A DNA stretch of 30,987 bases from an uncultured Muribaculaceae bacterium (GTDB taxonomy: Bacteria; Bacteroidota; Bacteroidia; Bacteroidales; Muribaculaceae). Numbering within the stretch: the stretch's first letter is position 1; each line of letters opens with the position of its first letter. The stretch is taken from contig CAJTYD010000027.1 in assembly GCA_910583775.1 (NCBI GenBank), forward strand, positions 1 through 30,987. Reading direction: 5' to 3'. This document shows positions 22,103 to 30,085 of this stretch, in pieces. Under the pieces are notes generated by a model, which worked only from the letters and a program-made list of their open reading frames with translations, did not search any database and was not told where the DNA came from. The position numbers and the translations under genes are program-made.

Positions 22103-24352
22103 ATGAGAAAGACCGTATTGTTTTCCATAAGCATGATTATGGCTTTTTCCTCTTCGACAGTGTCGGCACAGGGAACTCTCGAAGATTATAATCGCGTCTA
22201 TCAGTCAAGACGGGATTTCAGTCCTTCGAATGTCTACTGTTCCAACGTGAATCCAACATGGCTTTCCGGGAAGAATGCTTTCTGGTATGTCAGGGAAACT
22301 CCCAAAGGAAGAGAATATGTGATCACAGATGCCGTTTCAAAAAAGAGAGCCCCTCTTTTCGACCATTCAAAACTTTCAGCACTGATCTCAAAACAATCTG
22401 GCAAAAGGATGGCTTCCGACAGCCTATACCTCCAGAGGCTCTATGTCTCAGCAAAAGGCGACACCCTTAGATTTAACCATGACGGAGGAGTATGGAGCTA
22501 TGTTCCCAAAAAGAATCTGCTGGAAAGAAAAGGCGACATCCCGGCGCCTCCGCAGTATCCCCACTGGATGGTCGTGAACGAGGAGAAGGACGGAGGGCCT
22601 GTAGTCTCCCCCGACGGCACGAAAAAGGCATATATAAAGAACAGCAACGTATACGTGGCCGACCTGAAGACCGGCAAGGAGAAGCAACTCAGCATTGACG
22701 GGACTCCCGGCAACTATTATTCCACCTGGATCTACTGGAGCCCCGACAGCAAAAAGGTGGCTGTTAACAAGATCCGCCCGGCAGAAAAACGCTACGTATA
22801 CTATGTGGAATCGTCTCCCGCCGATCAGCTGCAGCCCAAGCTCCACAAGCAGGAATATGCAAAACCCGGCGACGAGCTCCGTTTCAAGGTGCCCGGCATC
22901 TTTAACGTCGAGACCGGCGAGGCTCTCATACCGTCCACTGAGCTTTTCAACAGTCAGTATGAGCTTTCAGGTCCGGTATGGAACGATGACAGCGATGGCA
23001 TTGTCTTCGATTACAATCAGCGCGGTCATAAGGTATACCGCGTTCTCGAGATGTCGGCGACAACCGGCAAAGTACGTCCTCTCGTCGAGGAGACATCCGA
23101 CAAATACGTGAACTATCCCCGTTATTTCCGTCATCTTCTCGCCGATGGCAAACGCCTTATCTGGATGAGCGAGCGCGACAACTGGAATCACCTTTATATG
23201 TATGACCGCGTCTCCGGCAGACCGACGCATCAGATAACAAAAGGAGAATGGTATGTGCGCGAAGTCCTTAAGGTTGACGAGCAGAACGGCAAGATTTATT
23301 TCGCGGCAAATGGCGTGAACAAGGATGAGGACCCCTACAACATCCGTTACTACAGCGTCAATTTCGATGGCTCCGGTATGACCGACCTCACTCCCTCCAA
23401 AGGGTTCCACAGAGCCACCTTCTCGCCCGACATGAAATATCTCGTCGACGTTGTCTCGACGCCGACCGAAGCTCCCGTGGCTACGCTCCGCAGCGCCGCC
23501 GACGGCAAGGAGATAATGCCTCTTGAGAAAGCTGATATCTCAAAGCTTCTCGCAAACGGCTGGAGGGCTCCCGAAGTATTTGCCGCTCCCGGCCGCGACG
23601 GCAAGACCATGATGTGGGGCCTGATACAGCGTCCTTCGAATTTTGACCCGTCGAAGAAATATCCCGTTATCGAATATATCTACCAGGGGCCGGGCGACCA
23701 GTATGTTCCCAAACAGTTCATGCCATACAACCACTGGCTCACTCCGATGGCCGAACTCGGTTTCATCGTCGTGATGGTGGACGGAATGAGCACCTCATTC
23801 CGCAGCCGCGATTTCGAGAACGTATGCTATAAGAATCTGAAAGACGCCGGCCTTCCCGACCATATCGAATGGATAAAGCATGCGGCCGCCAGATATCCTG
23901 AGATGGATATAGAACGCCTCGGCATCTACGGATGCTCGGCCGGGGGACAGGAATCGACCAACGCCCTTCTGCTCTATCCCGATTTCTACAAAGCCGCCTA
24001 CTCTGCCTGCGGATGCCACGACAACCGCATGGACAAGATCTGGTGGAACGAGCTCTGGATGGGATATCCCGTCGATGAGAGCTATGCAAAGAGCTCGAAC
24101 GTGGAGAACGCACACCTTCTGCGCCGTCCGCTGATGCTCGTTGTCGGCGAAATCGACGACAATGTCGATCCCGCCTCGACAATGCAGGTGGCCAACGCCC
24201 TTATCAAGGCGAACAAAGACTTCGAGCTCGTTGTCATCCCCGGAGCTCACCACACAATGGGAGAGACCTTCGGCGACCACAAGAGATACGACTTCTTTGT
24301 CAGACATCTCATGAACGGCAATCCTCCGGCATGGACCGACATCAAATATTGA
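22103..24352 (+). CDS. Secreted S9-family (DPP IV-like) serine peptidase
   Basis: 749 residues with a signal peptide (MRKTVLFSISMIMAFSSSTVSAQ). The N-terminal half is a DPP IV-type beta-propeller (VVSPDGTKKAYIKNSNVYVAD, STWIYWSPDSKKVAVNKIRP, LIWMSERDNWNHLYMYD). The C-terminal half is an alpha/beta hydrolase. The triad is visible: Ser612 in GIYGCSAGGQES, Asp685 in VVGEIDDNVDP, and the histidine in PGAHHTMG (most likely His717, with His716 adjacent). The nucleophile elbow GCSAGGQ differs from the GWSYGG of classical DPP IV but is, as I recall, usual for a Bacteroidota subgroup. Expected role: periplasmic trimming of peptides, perhaps two residues at a time after proline; specificity is not visible. 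It is monocistronic, ending before a bidirectional terminator. Confidence 0.88.
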   Translation: MRKTVLFSISMIMAFSSSTVSAQGTLEDYNRVYQSRRDFSPSNVYCSNVNPTWLSGKNAFWYVRETPKGREYVITDAVSKKRAPLFDHSKLSALISKQSGKRMASDSLYLQRLYVSAKGDTLRFNHDGGVWSYVPKKNLLERKGDIPAPPQYPHWMVVNEEKDGGPVVSPDGTKKAYIKNSNVYVADLKTGKEKQLSIDGTPGNYYSTWIYWSPDSKKVAVNKIRPAEKRYVYYVESSPADQLQPKLHKQEYAKPGDELRFKVPGIFNVETGEALIPSTELFNSQYELSGPVWNDDSDGIVFDYNQRGHKVYRVLEMSATTGKVRPLVEETSDKYVNYPRYFRHLLADGKRLIWMSERDNWNHLYMYDRVSGRPTHQITKGEWYVREVLKVDEQNGKIYFAANGVNKDEDPYNIRYYSVNFDGSGMTDLTPSKGFHRATFSPDMKYLVDVVSTPTEAPVATLRSAADGKEIMPLEKADISKLLANGWRAPEVFAAPGRDGKTMMWGLIQRPSNFDPSKKYPVIEYIYQGPGDQYVPKQFMPYNHWLTPMAELGFIVVMVDGMSTSFRSRDFENVCYKNLKDAGLPDHIEWIKHAAARYPEMDIERLGIYGCSAGGQESTNALLLYPDFYKAAYSACGCHDNRMDKIWWNELWMGYPVDESYAKSSNVENAHLLRRPLMLVVGEIDDNVDPASTMQVANALIKANKDFELVVIPGAHHTMGETFGDHKRYDFFVRHLMNGNPPAWTDIKY

Positions 24353-24366
24353 TTCCGCCATAACGG

Positions 24367-24408
24367 CATAAAATAAATCCGGGCCCAGCGGGTCCGGATT
24401 TATTTATG
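24367..24408. terminator. Bidirectional terminator between the S9 peptidase gene and purC
   Basis: A perfect 12-bp stem AAATAAATCCGG (24371-24382) with 24394-24405, plus four inner pairs (one G-U), an AGC loop and an outer CAT/ATG. The A/T-rich outer half gives a U-rich end on both strands, fitting two convergent genes. Confidence 0.8.
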
Positions 24409-24435
24409 TATCCTGAATTCTGGAAGCCTACTTCA

Positions 24436-25383
24436 TCAGAGCTTCGCCAGACATTCGGCGACATTGTTGAAGATACGTTCCTGAAGCGGTTCCTTGTCGC
24501 TGCCGGGTTCGAACTTGCAGCCGGTGATATGCTCGTAAAGCTCGATGTAACGCTGGCTCACCTCGTTGCAGTATTCCGGAGTCATCTCGGGAACCTTCTG
24601 TCCTGCCTTGCCCATGAAACCGTTTGAAATCAGCCACTGGCGGACAAACTCTTTCGACAGCTGACGCTGCTCCTCACCCTTTTCAAGACGCTCGGCATAA
24701 CCGTCGGCATAAAAATAGCGGGAAGAATCTGGAGTGTGGATTTCGTCGATAAGAATTACCTTGCCGTCCTTGAGACCGAACTCATATTTTGTATCAACGA
24801 GGATGAGTCCACGCTTTGCGGCGATCTCCGTGCCTCTCTGGAAGAGAGCGAGGGCATATTTCTCTACCTGGGCGTATACATCCTCCGGCACGATGCCGCG
24901 GGCGATGATCTCCTCGCGCGAGATGTTTTCGTCATGACCGGCGTCAGCCTTGGTGGTCGGCGTCAGAATAGGCTCGGGGAGCTTCTCGTTCTCGCGCAGA
25001 CCTTCGGGAAGTTTCACTCCGCAGATCTCGCGGGCGCCGTTTTTGTATTCACGCCATGCCGAACCTGCGATATAGCCTCTGACAATCATCTCTATCTTTA
25101 GAGGCTCGCAGCAGAGTCCCACAGTGACCATCGGATCCGGAACCGCAACCTTCCAGTTGGGAACGATATCCTTGGTAGAATCCAGGAAGAAAGCCGCAAT
25201 CTGATTGAGAACCTGTCCCTTGTAGGGTATGCCCTCGGGAAGGACCACATCGAATGCTGAGATACGGTCGGTGGCGACCATTACCATATATTCGTCATTG
25301 ATGTTGTAGACATCCCTGACTTTTCCGTGATAAACACTCTTCTGACCGTTGAATACGAAATCGGTCTGTTTCAAAACTTCCAT
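24436..25383 (-). CDS. purC: Phosphoribosylaminoimidazole-succinocarboxamide (SAICAR) synthase
   Basis: 315 residues. ATP-dependent ligation of aspartate to CAIR in purine biosynthesis. Family features: YHGKVRDVYNINDEYMVMVATDRISAFD at the nucleotide-binding N-terminus, IEMIVRGYIAGSAWREY, KLPEPILTPTTKAD, LILVDTKYEFG and VILIDEIHTPDSSRY with acidic metal ligands. At 315 residues it is the longer type with an extended C-terminus (EFVRQWLISNGFMGK, then MTPEYCNEVSQRYIELYEHITG) rather than the roughly 240-residue E. coli form. It stands alone, with no other pur gene in the window. The leader has a candidate -7 element and a small GGAGT/ACTCC hairpin but no recognisable purine riboswitch. Confidence 0.96.
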   Translation of the reverse strand: MEVLKQTDFVFNGQKSVYHGKVRDVYNINDEYMVMVATDRISAFDVVLPEGIPYKGQVLNQIAAFFLDSTKDIVPNWKVAVPDPMVTVGLCCEPLKIEMIVRGYIAGSAWREYKNGAREICGVKLPEGLRENEKLPEPILTPTTKADAGHDENISREEIIARGIVPEDVYAQVEKYALALFQRGTEIAAKRGLILVDTKYEFGLKDGKVILIDEIHTPDSSRYFYADGYAERLEKGEEQRQLSKEFVRQWLISNGFMGKAGQKVPEMTPEYCNEVSQRYIELYEHITGCKFEPGSDKEPLQERIFNNVAECLAKL

Positions 25384-25446
25384 GTTATATTATGATTATA
25401 CAAACTTCATTTCAGGAGTCCGTTTAACTCCGGGCTTTCATTTTGC

Positions 25447-25454
25447 AAAATTAG
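25447..25454 (-). promoter_or_regulatory. Candidate -7 element for purC
   Basis: Minus strand TAATTTTG fits TAnnTTTG and lies 64 bp upstream of the purC ATG. No -33 TTG at the right distance, so support is partial. Confidence 0.4.
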
Positions 25455-25544
25455 AAAGAATTTCCCATTCATTAATAATGAACTACACAAAAAATAATGA
25501 ACCGCATGAAAATTTTCAGAACCTTGAAAAATCTGCAGGTCATT

Positions 25545-26786
25545 CTATCTGACCGCGAAACGGAACATTATATAATCCAGGAAATCTCCCAGCCGCGTAT
25601 CGTATTCGATCCGTATTCTATACCATCGGCATGCGACACCTGAGATTCCGCTTATATGGGGCCCGTTTCCGATTGCAACCAGTTGCCAGTCTCCGCGATG
25701 CACGGCTCCGTAAACGGCCACAGAGATTCGATTCCGGTCGAATACTCCCCGAAGACTTACTCTCTGAAGTCGCTTCTCCCCTTCCGGATAACCCAAATGA
25801 AGAGGCTCGCTTTCAAGGACGATATGCCTGCCTCCATTCTCGGAGACAGCACCTCCGGGAGTATCGCCATATTGAGGCAACGAACTGAAAAGAGGTTTAT
25901 TTTTTGAAGGGACAGACAGCTTGAAACCCGACACACCACTTCTGACATCTGCCGCAGGTATCGAACCGATCAGACGGAATGCGTTGTTCACCTCAGCGCG
26001 AGCCTGAATTTCTGTAGATTGCAAACGGCCATAATACCAGCATCTTTTTCGGGATCCATCGATCGTTATATTCCGCAGTCCGTCGATTGATTCGGCCGGT
26101 TCATAGGCGGCTGTCTGCATCGTGGCGAAAAAATCTACCGACTCTATCTCTTCGGGGAAAACATCTGCGCCGGAAGATAAGGATAACGAGGCCGTAAGAC
26201 GCGAAGGGATATTGCGTATCACCACGCGTGTCTGGAGCCTCTTGTCTCCGATATAATGCGAAAAAACAGGCAGCAAGGGGGCCTCGGAGTTGGGAACAAG
26301 TAACTTGATATTGTTCAACGGAGAATATGAACCGTCGGTGAATCCGAAGCTCCAGCCTACCCTGAAAGGCGAAAGAAACAGATCGCGGGCCTCGGCATTC
26401 AGATGGAATGCCTCGAGAGCGGCATAAACGGCGGTGGTCATGTTTTTGGTAAGCGCGACGCTTTGCGGCACTGTCACTCCATGATAATCTCCCGAGAACC
26501 AGGCTCTCACGCGAGGCATGTCGTCCTCCGGCACAGCAAAGGCGACCTCTGTCGACGGCCATCCCGTCATTGACGGCTGAACCTCCCCTGCCTCATTCTT
26601 CACGACATCGCCCTCCGCCGGCTCAAACCCGGGCATAGTCTCCCCTTTCAACGCGAAAGAAACACTAATCTTCGGAAGAACGACAGTTCCGCTCTCGCCC
26701 TCCGTGCCGGATGAATCCGCCAGAACGGTCTCCTCCCTCTTAAACGCAATCCTCGATACCGGAATGCACTTCTCCTTTACTCCCAT
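25545..26786 (-). CDS. Hypothetical protein, unrecognised, probably beta-rich
   Basis: 413 residues; I do not recognise a family. There is no signal peptide, membrane span or nucleotide-binding motif. The sequence is rich in short alternating strands (VVLPKISVSFALKG, STEVAFAVPEDDMPRVRAWFSG, LQTRVVIRNIPSRLTASLSL, RHIVLESEPLHLGYPEGEK), with many aromatic and Gly/Pro turns, suggesting stacked beta-sandwich domains. The middle contains a hydrophobic helix-like segment (KNMTTAVYAALEAFHLNAEARDLFL). I chose the ATG at 26786 over a GTG at 26819 because the likely promoter (TATATTTG at 26826-26819) overlaps the GTG. It appears monocistronic. A structural or surface role is only a guess. Confidence 0.75.
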   Translation of the reverse strand: MGVKEKCIPVSRIAFKREETVLADSSGTEGESGTVVLPKISVSFALKGETMPGFEPAEGDVVKNEAGEVQPSMTGWPSTEVAFAVPEDDMPRVRAWFSGDYHGVTVPQSVALTKNMTTAVYAALEAFHLNAEARDLFLSPFRVGWSFGFTDGSYSPLNNIKLLVPNSEAPLLPVFSHYIGDKRLQTRVVIRNIPSRLTASLSLSSGADVFPEEIESVDFFATMQTAAYEPAESIDGLRNITIDGSRKRCWYYGRLQSTEIQARAEVNNAFRLIGSIPAADVRSGVSGFKLSVPSKNKPLFSSLPQYGDTPGGAVSENGGRHIVLESEPLHLGYPEGEKRLQRVSLRGVFDRNRISVAVYGAVHRGDWQLVAIGNGPHISGISGVACRWYRIRIEYDTRLGDFLDYIMFRFAVR

Positions 26787-26818
26787 ATTCTCTAAAATTA
26801 GAAAAACTCTTTTCCGCA

Positions 26819-26826
26819 CAAATATA
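26819..26826 (-). promoter_or_regulatory. Candidate -7 element for the hypothetical gene
   Basis: Minus strand TATATTTG matches the consensus exactly. Initiation near 26812 would exclude the GTG at 26819 as a start and favour the ATG at 26786. The -33 box is not clear. Confidence 0.5.
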
Positions 26827-26896
26827 GCCGTTCATCCCCCCATCACATCCTTATCCTTTAAAATAAAGGCACCAATAATTTATCTTCGACATAATT

Positions 26897-27003
26897 GCGG
26901 ACGCACGAACCGTGCGTCCCTACATCGCCACAATCGTGCTTTGGTGTTTTATTCACCGAAAACCGCGGCCCGAACTGTAGGGACGCACGGTTCGTGCGTC
27001 CGC
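26897..27003. repeat. REPIN-like pair of inverted palindromic repeats
   Basis: Two 28-bp copies, 26897-26924 and 26976-27003, are perfect inverted repeats of each other across a 51-nt spacer. Each copy is itself a hairpin: GGACGCACG-AAC-CGTGCGTCC, 9-bp stem. The layout of two small palindromes facing each other is that of REPIN/BIME elements. The span 26827-27295 has no gene: it holds this element, two short palindromes before the helicase gene, and otherwise AT-rich sequence. Confidence 0.85.
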
Positions 27004-27191
27004 CATGCCAATGTCAGAAGAGAAATCAGCCAAGAGAAGTTCATATACGAGACATCTTAATCGAAGACTCAACTACAAAAAATACTCATTGCGAGATTTA
27101 AATTAATCAATATCCTGCATCCTTCTTCAGAAATCTGTTTTTTAATTTGTTGCTTTGTGCATTTTTTTGACACAAAACTTGATGTTTTGAC

Positions 27192-27251
27192 GGTTATTTT
27201 ATAATTTTATTGAAAATAACCCTGAAAACAGATGACAGAGGTTCAACCTCT
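27192..27251. repeat. Two short palindromes in the helicase leader
   Basis: GGTTATTTT (27192-27200) pairs with AAAATAACC (27213-27221). AGAGGTT-C-AACCTCT forms a near-continuous 7-bp dyad at 27237-27251. In addition CAGATG (27229-27234) is complementary to CATCTG (27272-27277), enclosing the second dyad. These could be operators or leader RNA structure; no good Bacteroidota promoter is visible here. Confidence 0.5.
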
Positions 27252-27295
27252 TCAGGCAATGAGCCATAAGCCATCTGAAACATAATACTTTTACC

Positions 27296-29605
27296 ATGTT
27301 TTACGAAACCTCCGAAGACATTGATTACGGCGTCTGCCAGGACGGCGAAGTGGCGTATAATATCAATAAAGAACTGAACCTCGCCCGACGAATCATCGAG
27401 GAAACGGGCGCCAACCTGTTTCTTACCGGCAAGGCCGGAACCGGGAAAACCACTTTCCTCCGGAAACTGGTGGCCGATTCGACAAAGCGGATTATCGTGC
27501 TCGCCCCTACAGGCGTGGCCGCAATCAATTCCGGAGGAATGACGATAAACTCTTTCTTTCAATTTCCTTTTTCACCATATATCCCCGGAAAAGGCTTTGT
27601 TTCAGGAAAATCATACAATCAGTTTTCAAAAGCAAAGAAACGGATCATCTCAAGCCTCGACCTGCTTGTTATCGATGAGATAAGTATGGTTCACGCCGAC
27701 ATCCTTGATGCTATCGACAGCTTGCTACGCCGTTTCCGCAATCCATCCCTTCCGTTCGGAGGCGTACAACTCCTTCTCATCGGCGACCTGCGCCAGCTTC
27801 CGCCCGTGCTACGCGAGGAGGAACGTAATATGTTGCTGCCATATTACCCATCCCTCTATTTCTTTGAAAGCCATGCTCTTCGAAATGCCGGATTCCTGAC
27901 CATCGAGCTGCAGACAATCTACCGGCAGAACGACACCAGACTCATTGATATCCTTAATTCCATGCGCGACGGCGCCATCTCCGACGCCAGTCTCTACGCG
28001 CTCAATTCCCGATACATCCCCGGCTTCAATCCCGATGACAAAGAGGGTTACATCCGCCTGACAACGCATAACCGTCAGGCAGACGCACTGAACGAATCAA
28101 AATTCCATCAGATACCCAAAGAACCGGTTCAGTATGTCTCTAAAATTGAAGGCACTTTTCCCGAAAACTCCTTTCCGGTTCCCGGAGTGATTGACCTCAA
28201 GGAGGGTTGCCAGGTGATATTCGTCAAGAACGACACTGGCAACGACAGGAGGTATTACAACGGCATGATCGGGAAAGTTACGGCTCTTACTCCCGAATCA
28301 GTCACCGTGCTCCCCTTCGGTTCAGATGAAGAAATAAAAGTCGAACCCGCCACATGGGAGAATTACGACTATCAGATCGACGATGAATCGAAAGGCATCA
28401 AACAGGTCATAAAGGGAACTTTCTCCCAGATACCGCTCAAACTCGCCTGGGCGATCACAATTCATAAGAGTCAGGGACTTACATTCGATAAGGCGATTAT
28501 AGACGCGTCGAAGAGTTTCGCGCCCGGACAGGCGTATGTAGCCTTCAGTCGCTGCACATCCCTCGACGGGCTCGTTCTTAGCGCTCCGATATCGAAAAAT
28601 TCCCTTATAACCGACCGTGATGTAAGTACATTCATCGAAAGCGACAGAAACATCCGTCCCGACGGCCGGATGCTCGACCGTCTTAGAGGAGAATACTTCA
28701 GAAGGATTCTTCAGGAAATATTCGATTTCCAGTCGCTCAAGATAATGTTTCAGGACCATTCAAAAAGTGTTCTGGAATTCGTGGCACCCATGCATCCTGA
28801 ATATTTCAGTAAATACAACGAGGCGACAGAGATTTTCAATAAAAAGATAGTTGACGTTGGCGTCAGGTTCAGCGCACTCTATGCCGTCGAGAATCTTAAC
28901 GCCGATTCCGCCGAATCAAGCGAGATGCTGCGCGAGAAGATCAGGAACGGAGCCGGATATTTTCTCAAGGAACTCGAAAAGATTCTCAATCTTGTGGTGA
29001 ATACGGATTACGATATCGCAAACAAGAAATATCTTAAACAGCTCGCAAACACCTTCGAGACATTCGGATATAATCTTGAGATGAGGATCCGCATCCTTTC
29101 GCGTCTATGCGAAGAAAGATTCTCCCCGGCCGCATACCACCGCATCAAGGCCGAGACCCTTCTTGAAATGGAGAACGAAGGGGAAGAATTCTCCAAGACA
29201 CGAAAGACAGCCAGAAGCCCGAAACCCGGGAAGCCCAAACCGGAAAAGAAACAACGTGAAAAAAAAGAGAAAAAGCCCAAAGGCTATTCACAATTTCTCT
29301 CCCTTAATATGGCAAAACAGGGCAAAGGCATTGAAGATATTGCCAAAGAGCGCAATCTGGCACCGTCGACGATCGTCAATCATCTGATTTCCTTCATCAG
29401 AACCGGAGAACTGACTTTGAATCAGTTTATATCTTCGAACAGGCTTTCTCTTTTCAAAGAAACTGCCAAAACAACTCATGATTTCTCAGATTTCAAACTG
29501 AAGCTAACCAACATCGCAAAACCCTGGGAAATCTCCATGCTCTATGCAGAACCGGAAATCCGGAAAATCTTCAATCTTGAAATTTCAGGAACAAGCTCTA
29601 AATAA
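27296..29605 (+). CDS. PIF1/RecD-like SF1B DNA helicase with C-terminal helix-turn-helix
   Basis: 769 residues. Helicase motifs in order: Walker A GKAGTGKT (45-52), Walker B VIDEIS (Asp127, Glu128), motif III GDLRQLPPV (163-171), a UvrD_C_2-like block with ITIHKSQGLTFDKAIID, and motif VI AFSRCTSLDGLVLS. This set is typical of PIF1-like enzymes, which unwind DNA 5' to 3' and often act on G-quadruplexes or stalled forks. After the helicase core comes a helical region (ESSEMLREKIRNGAGYFLKEL), then a highly basic linker near 640-665 (KPGKPKPEKKQREKKEKKPK), then a winged-helix/HTH_40-like domain (GIEDIAKERNLAPSTIVNHL, about 675-700). This domain order is common in Bacteroidota. The ATG at 27296 leaves about 25 residues before the conserved region. 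Its precise DNA substrate is unknown. Confidence 0.88.
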   Translation: MFYETSEDIDYGVCQDGEVAYNINKELNLARRIIEETGANLFLTGKAGTGKTTFLRKLVADSTKRIIVLAPTGVAAINSGGMTINSFFQFPFSPYIPGKGFVSGKSYNQFSKAKKRIISSLDLLVIDEISMVHADILDAIDSLLRRFRNPSLPFGGVQLLLIGDLRQLPPVLREEERNMLLPYYPSLYFFESHALRNAGFLTIELQTIYRQNDTRLIDILNSMRDGAISDASLYALNSRYIPGFNPDDKEGYIRLTTHNRQADALNESKFHQIPKEPVQYVSKIEGTFPENSFPVPGVIDLKEGCQVIFVKNDTGNDRRYYNGMIGKVTALTPESVTVLPFGSDEEIKVEPATWENYDYQIDDESKGIKQVIKGTFSQIPLKLAWAITIHKSQGLTFDKAIIDASKSFAPGQAYVAFSRCTSLDGLVLSAPISKNSLITDRDVSTFIESDRNIRPDGRMLDRLRGEYFRRILQEIFDFQSLKIMFQDHSKSVLEFVAPMHPEYFSKYNEATEIFNKKIVDVGVRFSALYAVENLNADSAESSEMLREKIRNGAGYFLKELEKILNLVVNTDYDIANKKYLKQLANTFETFGYNLEMRIRILSRLCEERFSPAAYHRIKAETLLEMENEGEEFSKTRKTARSPKPGKPKPEKKQREKKEKKPKGYSQFLSLNMAKQGKGIEDIAKERNLAPSTIVNHLISFIRTGELTLNQFISSNRLSLFKETAKTTHDFSDFKLKLTNIAKPWEISMLYAEPEIRKIFNLEISGTSSK

Positions 29606-29633
29606 AAGAGAGACCCTGACGGACCTCTCTTTT
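29604..29633 (+). terminator. Terminator of the helicase gene
   Basis: AAAAGAGAG (29604-29612) pairs with CTCTCTTTT (29625-29633), so the U tract forms the descending arm. The stem begins inside the helicase stop codon. Confidence 0.75.
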
Positions 29634-29667
29634 CTGGCTTTAATTTTAATAATGTTGATTATCTGAA

Positions 29668-30067
29668 CATTAGTGGTGCGTTAAGTTTATAGTCTGATGC
29701 ATATCTTTAATACTCCGATGTATGACCATCCCGCAGAGGGGCAAGAGGGCCCGCAGAGGTTTCCCGCAAAGGCTTTTGTTTCCGGTTTGTCTCAATTCAG
29801 AGGGTGCGCCTTCGGCTTTTAGAGTGCGCCGAGGGCTGACGCGCGGAGGATTCCATAATGTTTTTCGGCATCGTTTTAGCGGCTGGCTCTGCGTGCTCTA
29901 AAAGTCGAAGACGCAATCTCCTCATCTTAAACATCCCAAAGCGATGCGCCTACAATCGATAATGCTTTGCGGTAGAATCCTTTGCGGGCCCTCTTGCCCC
30001 TTTGCGGGAGGATTAGATACCGAATATCAGCAATATATCAAATAGTATTTTTAACGCACCACTAATG
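29668..30067. mobile_element. Foldback MITE-like element (400 bp) with 9-bp target duplication
   Basis: Terminal inverted repeats CATTAGTGGTGCGTTAA (29668-29684) and its exact complement (30051-30067), flanked on both sides by the same 9 bp, TTATCTGAA (29659-29667 and 30068-30076). No coding region inside. The element is also palindromic internally: a 31-nt arm at 29729-29759 pairs with 29979-30009 with two differences, and a 20-nt arm at 29810-29829 pairs with 29891-29910 with three. CCCGCARAGG occurs three times in the left arm. A 9-bp duplication is compatible with several IS families (for example IS1, the IS10 branch of IS4, or the IS903 group), none of which is present here to act in cis. 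Insertion lies 9-10 bp beyond the aquaporin stop codon. Confidence 0.85.
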
Positions 30068-30085
30068 TTATCTGAATCGGAATTC

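Noticed and set aside
25384..25446. Purine riboswitch before purC
   Set aside because: Only a 5-bp hairpin is visible; the three-way junction core of purine riboswitches is not.
26704..27060. Plus-strand open frame across the REPIN-like element
   Set aside because: It begins inside the antisense of the hypothetical gene and its residues mostly come from the palindromic repeat.
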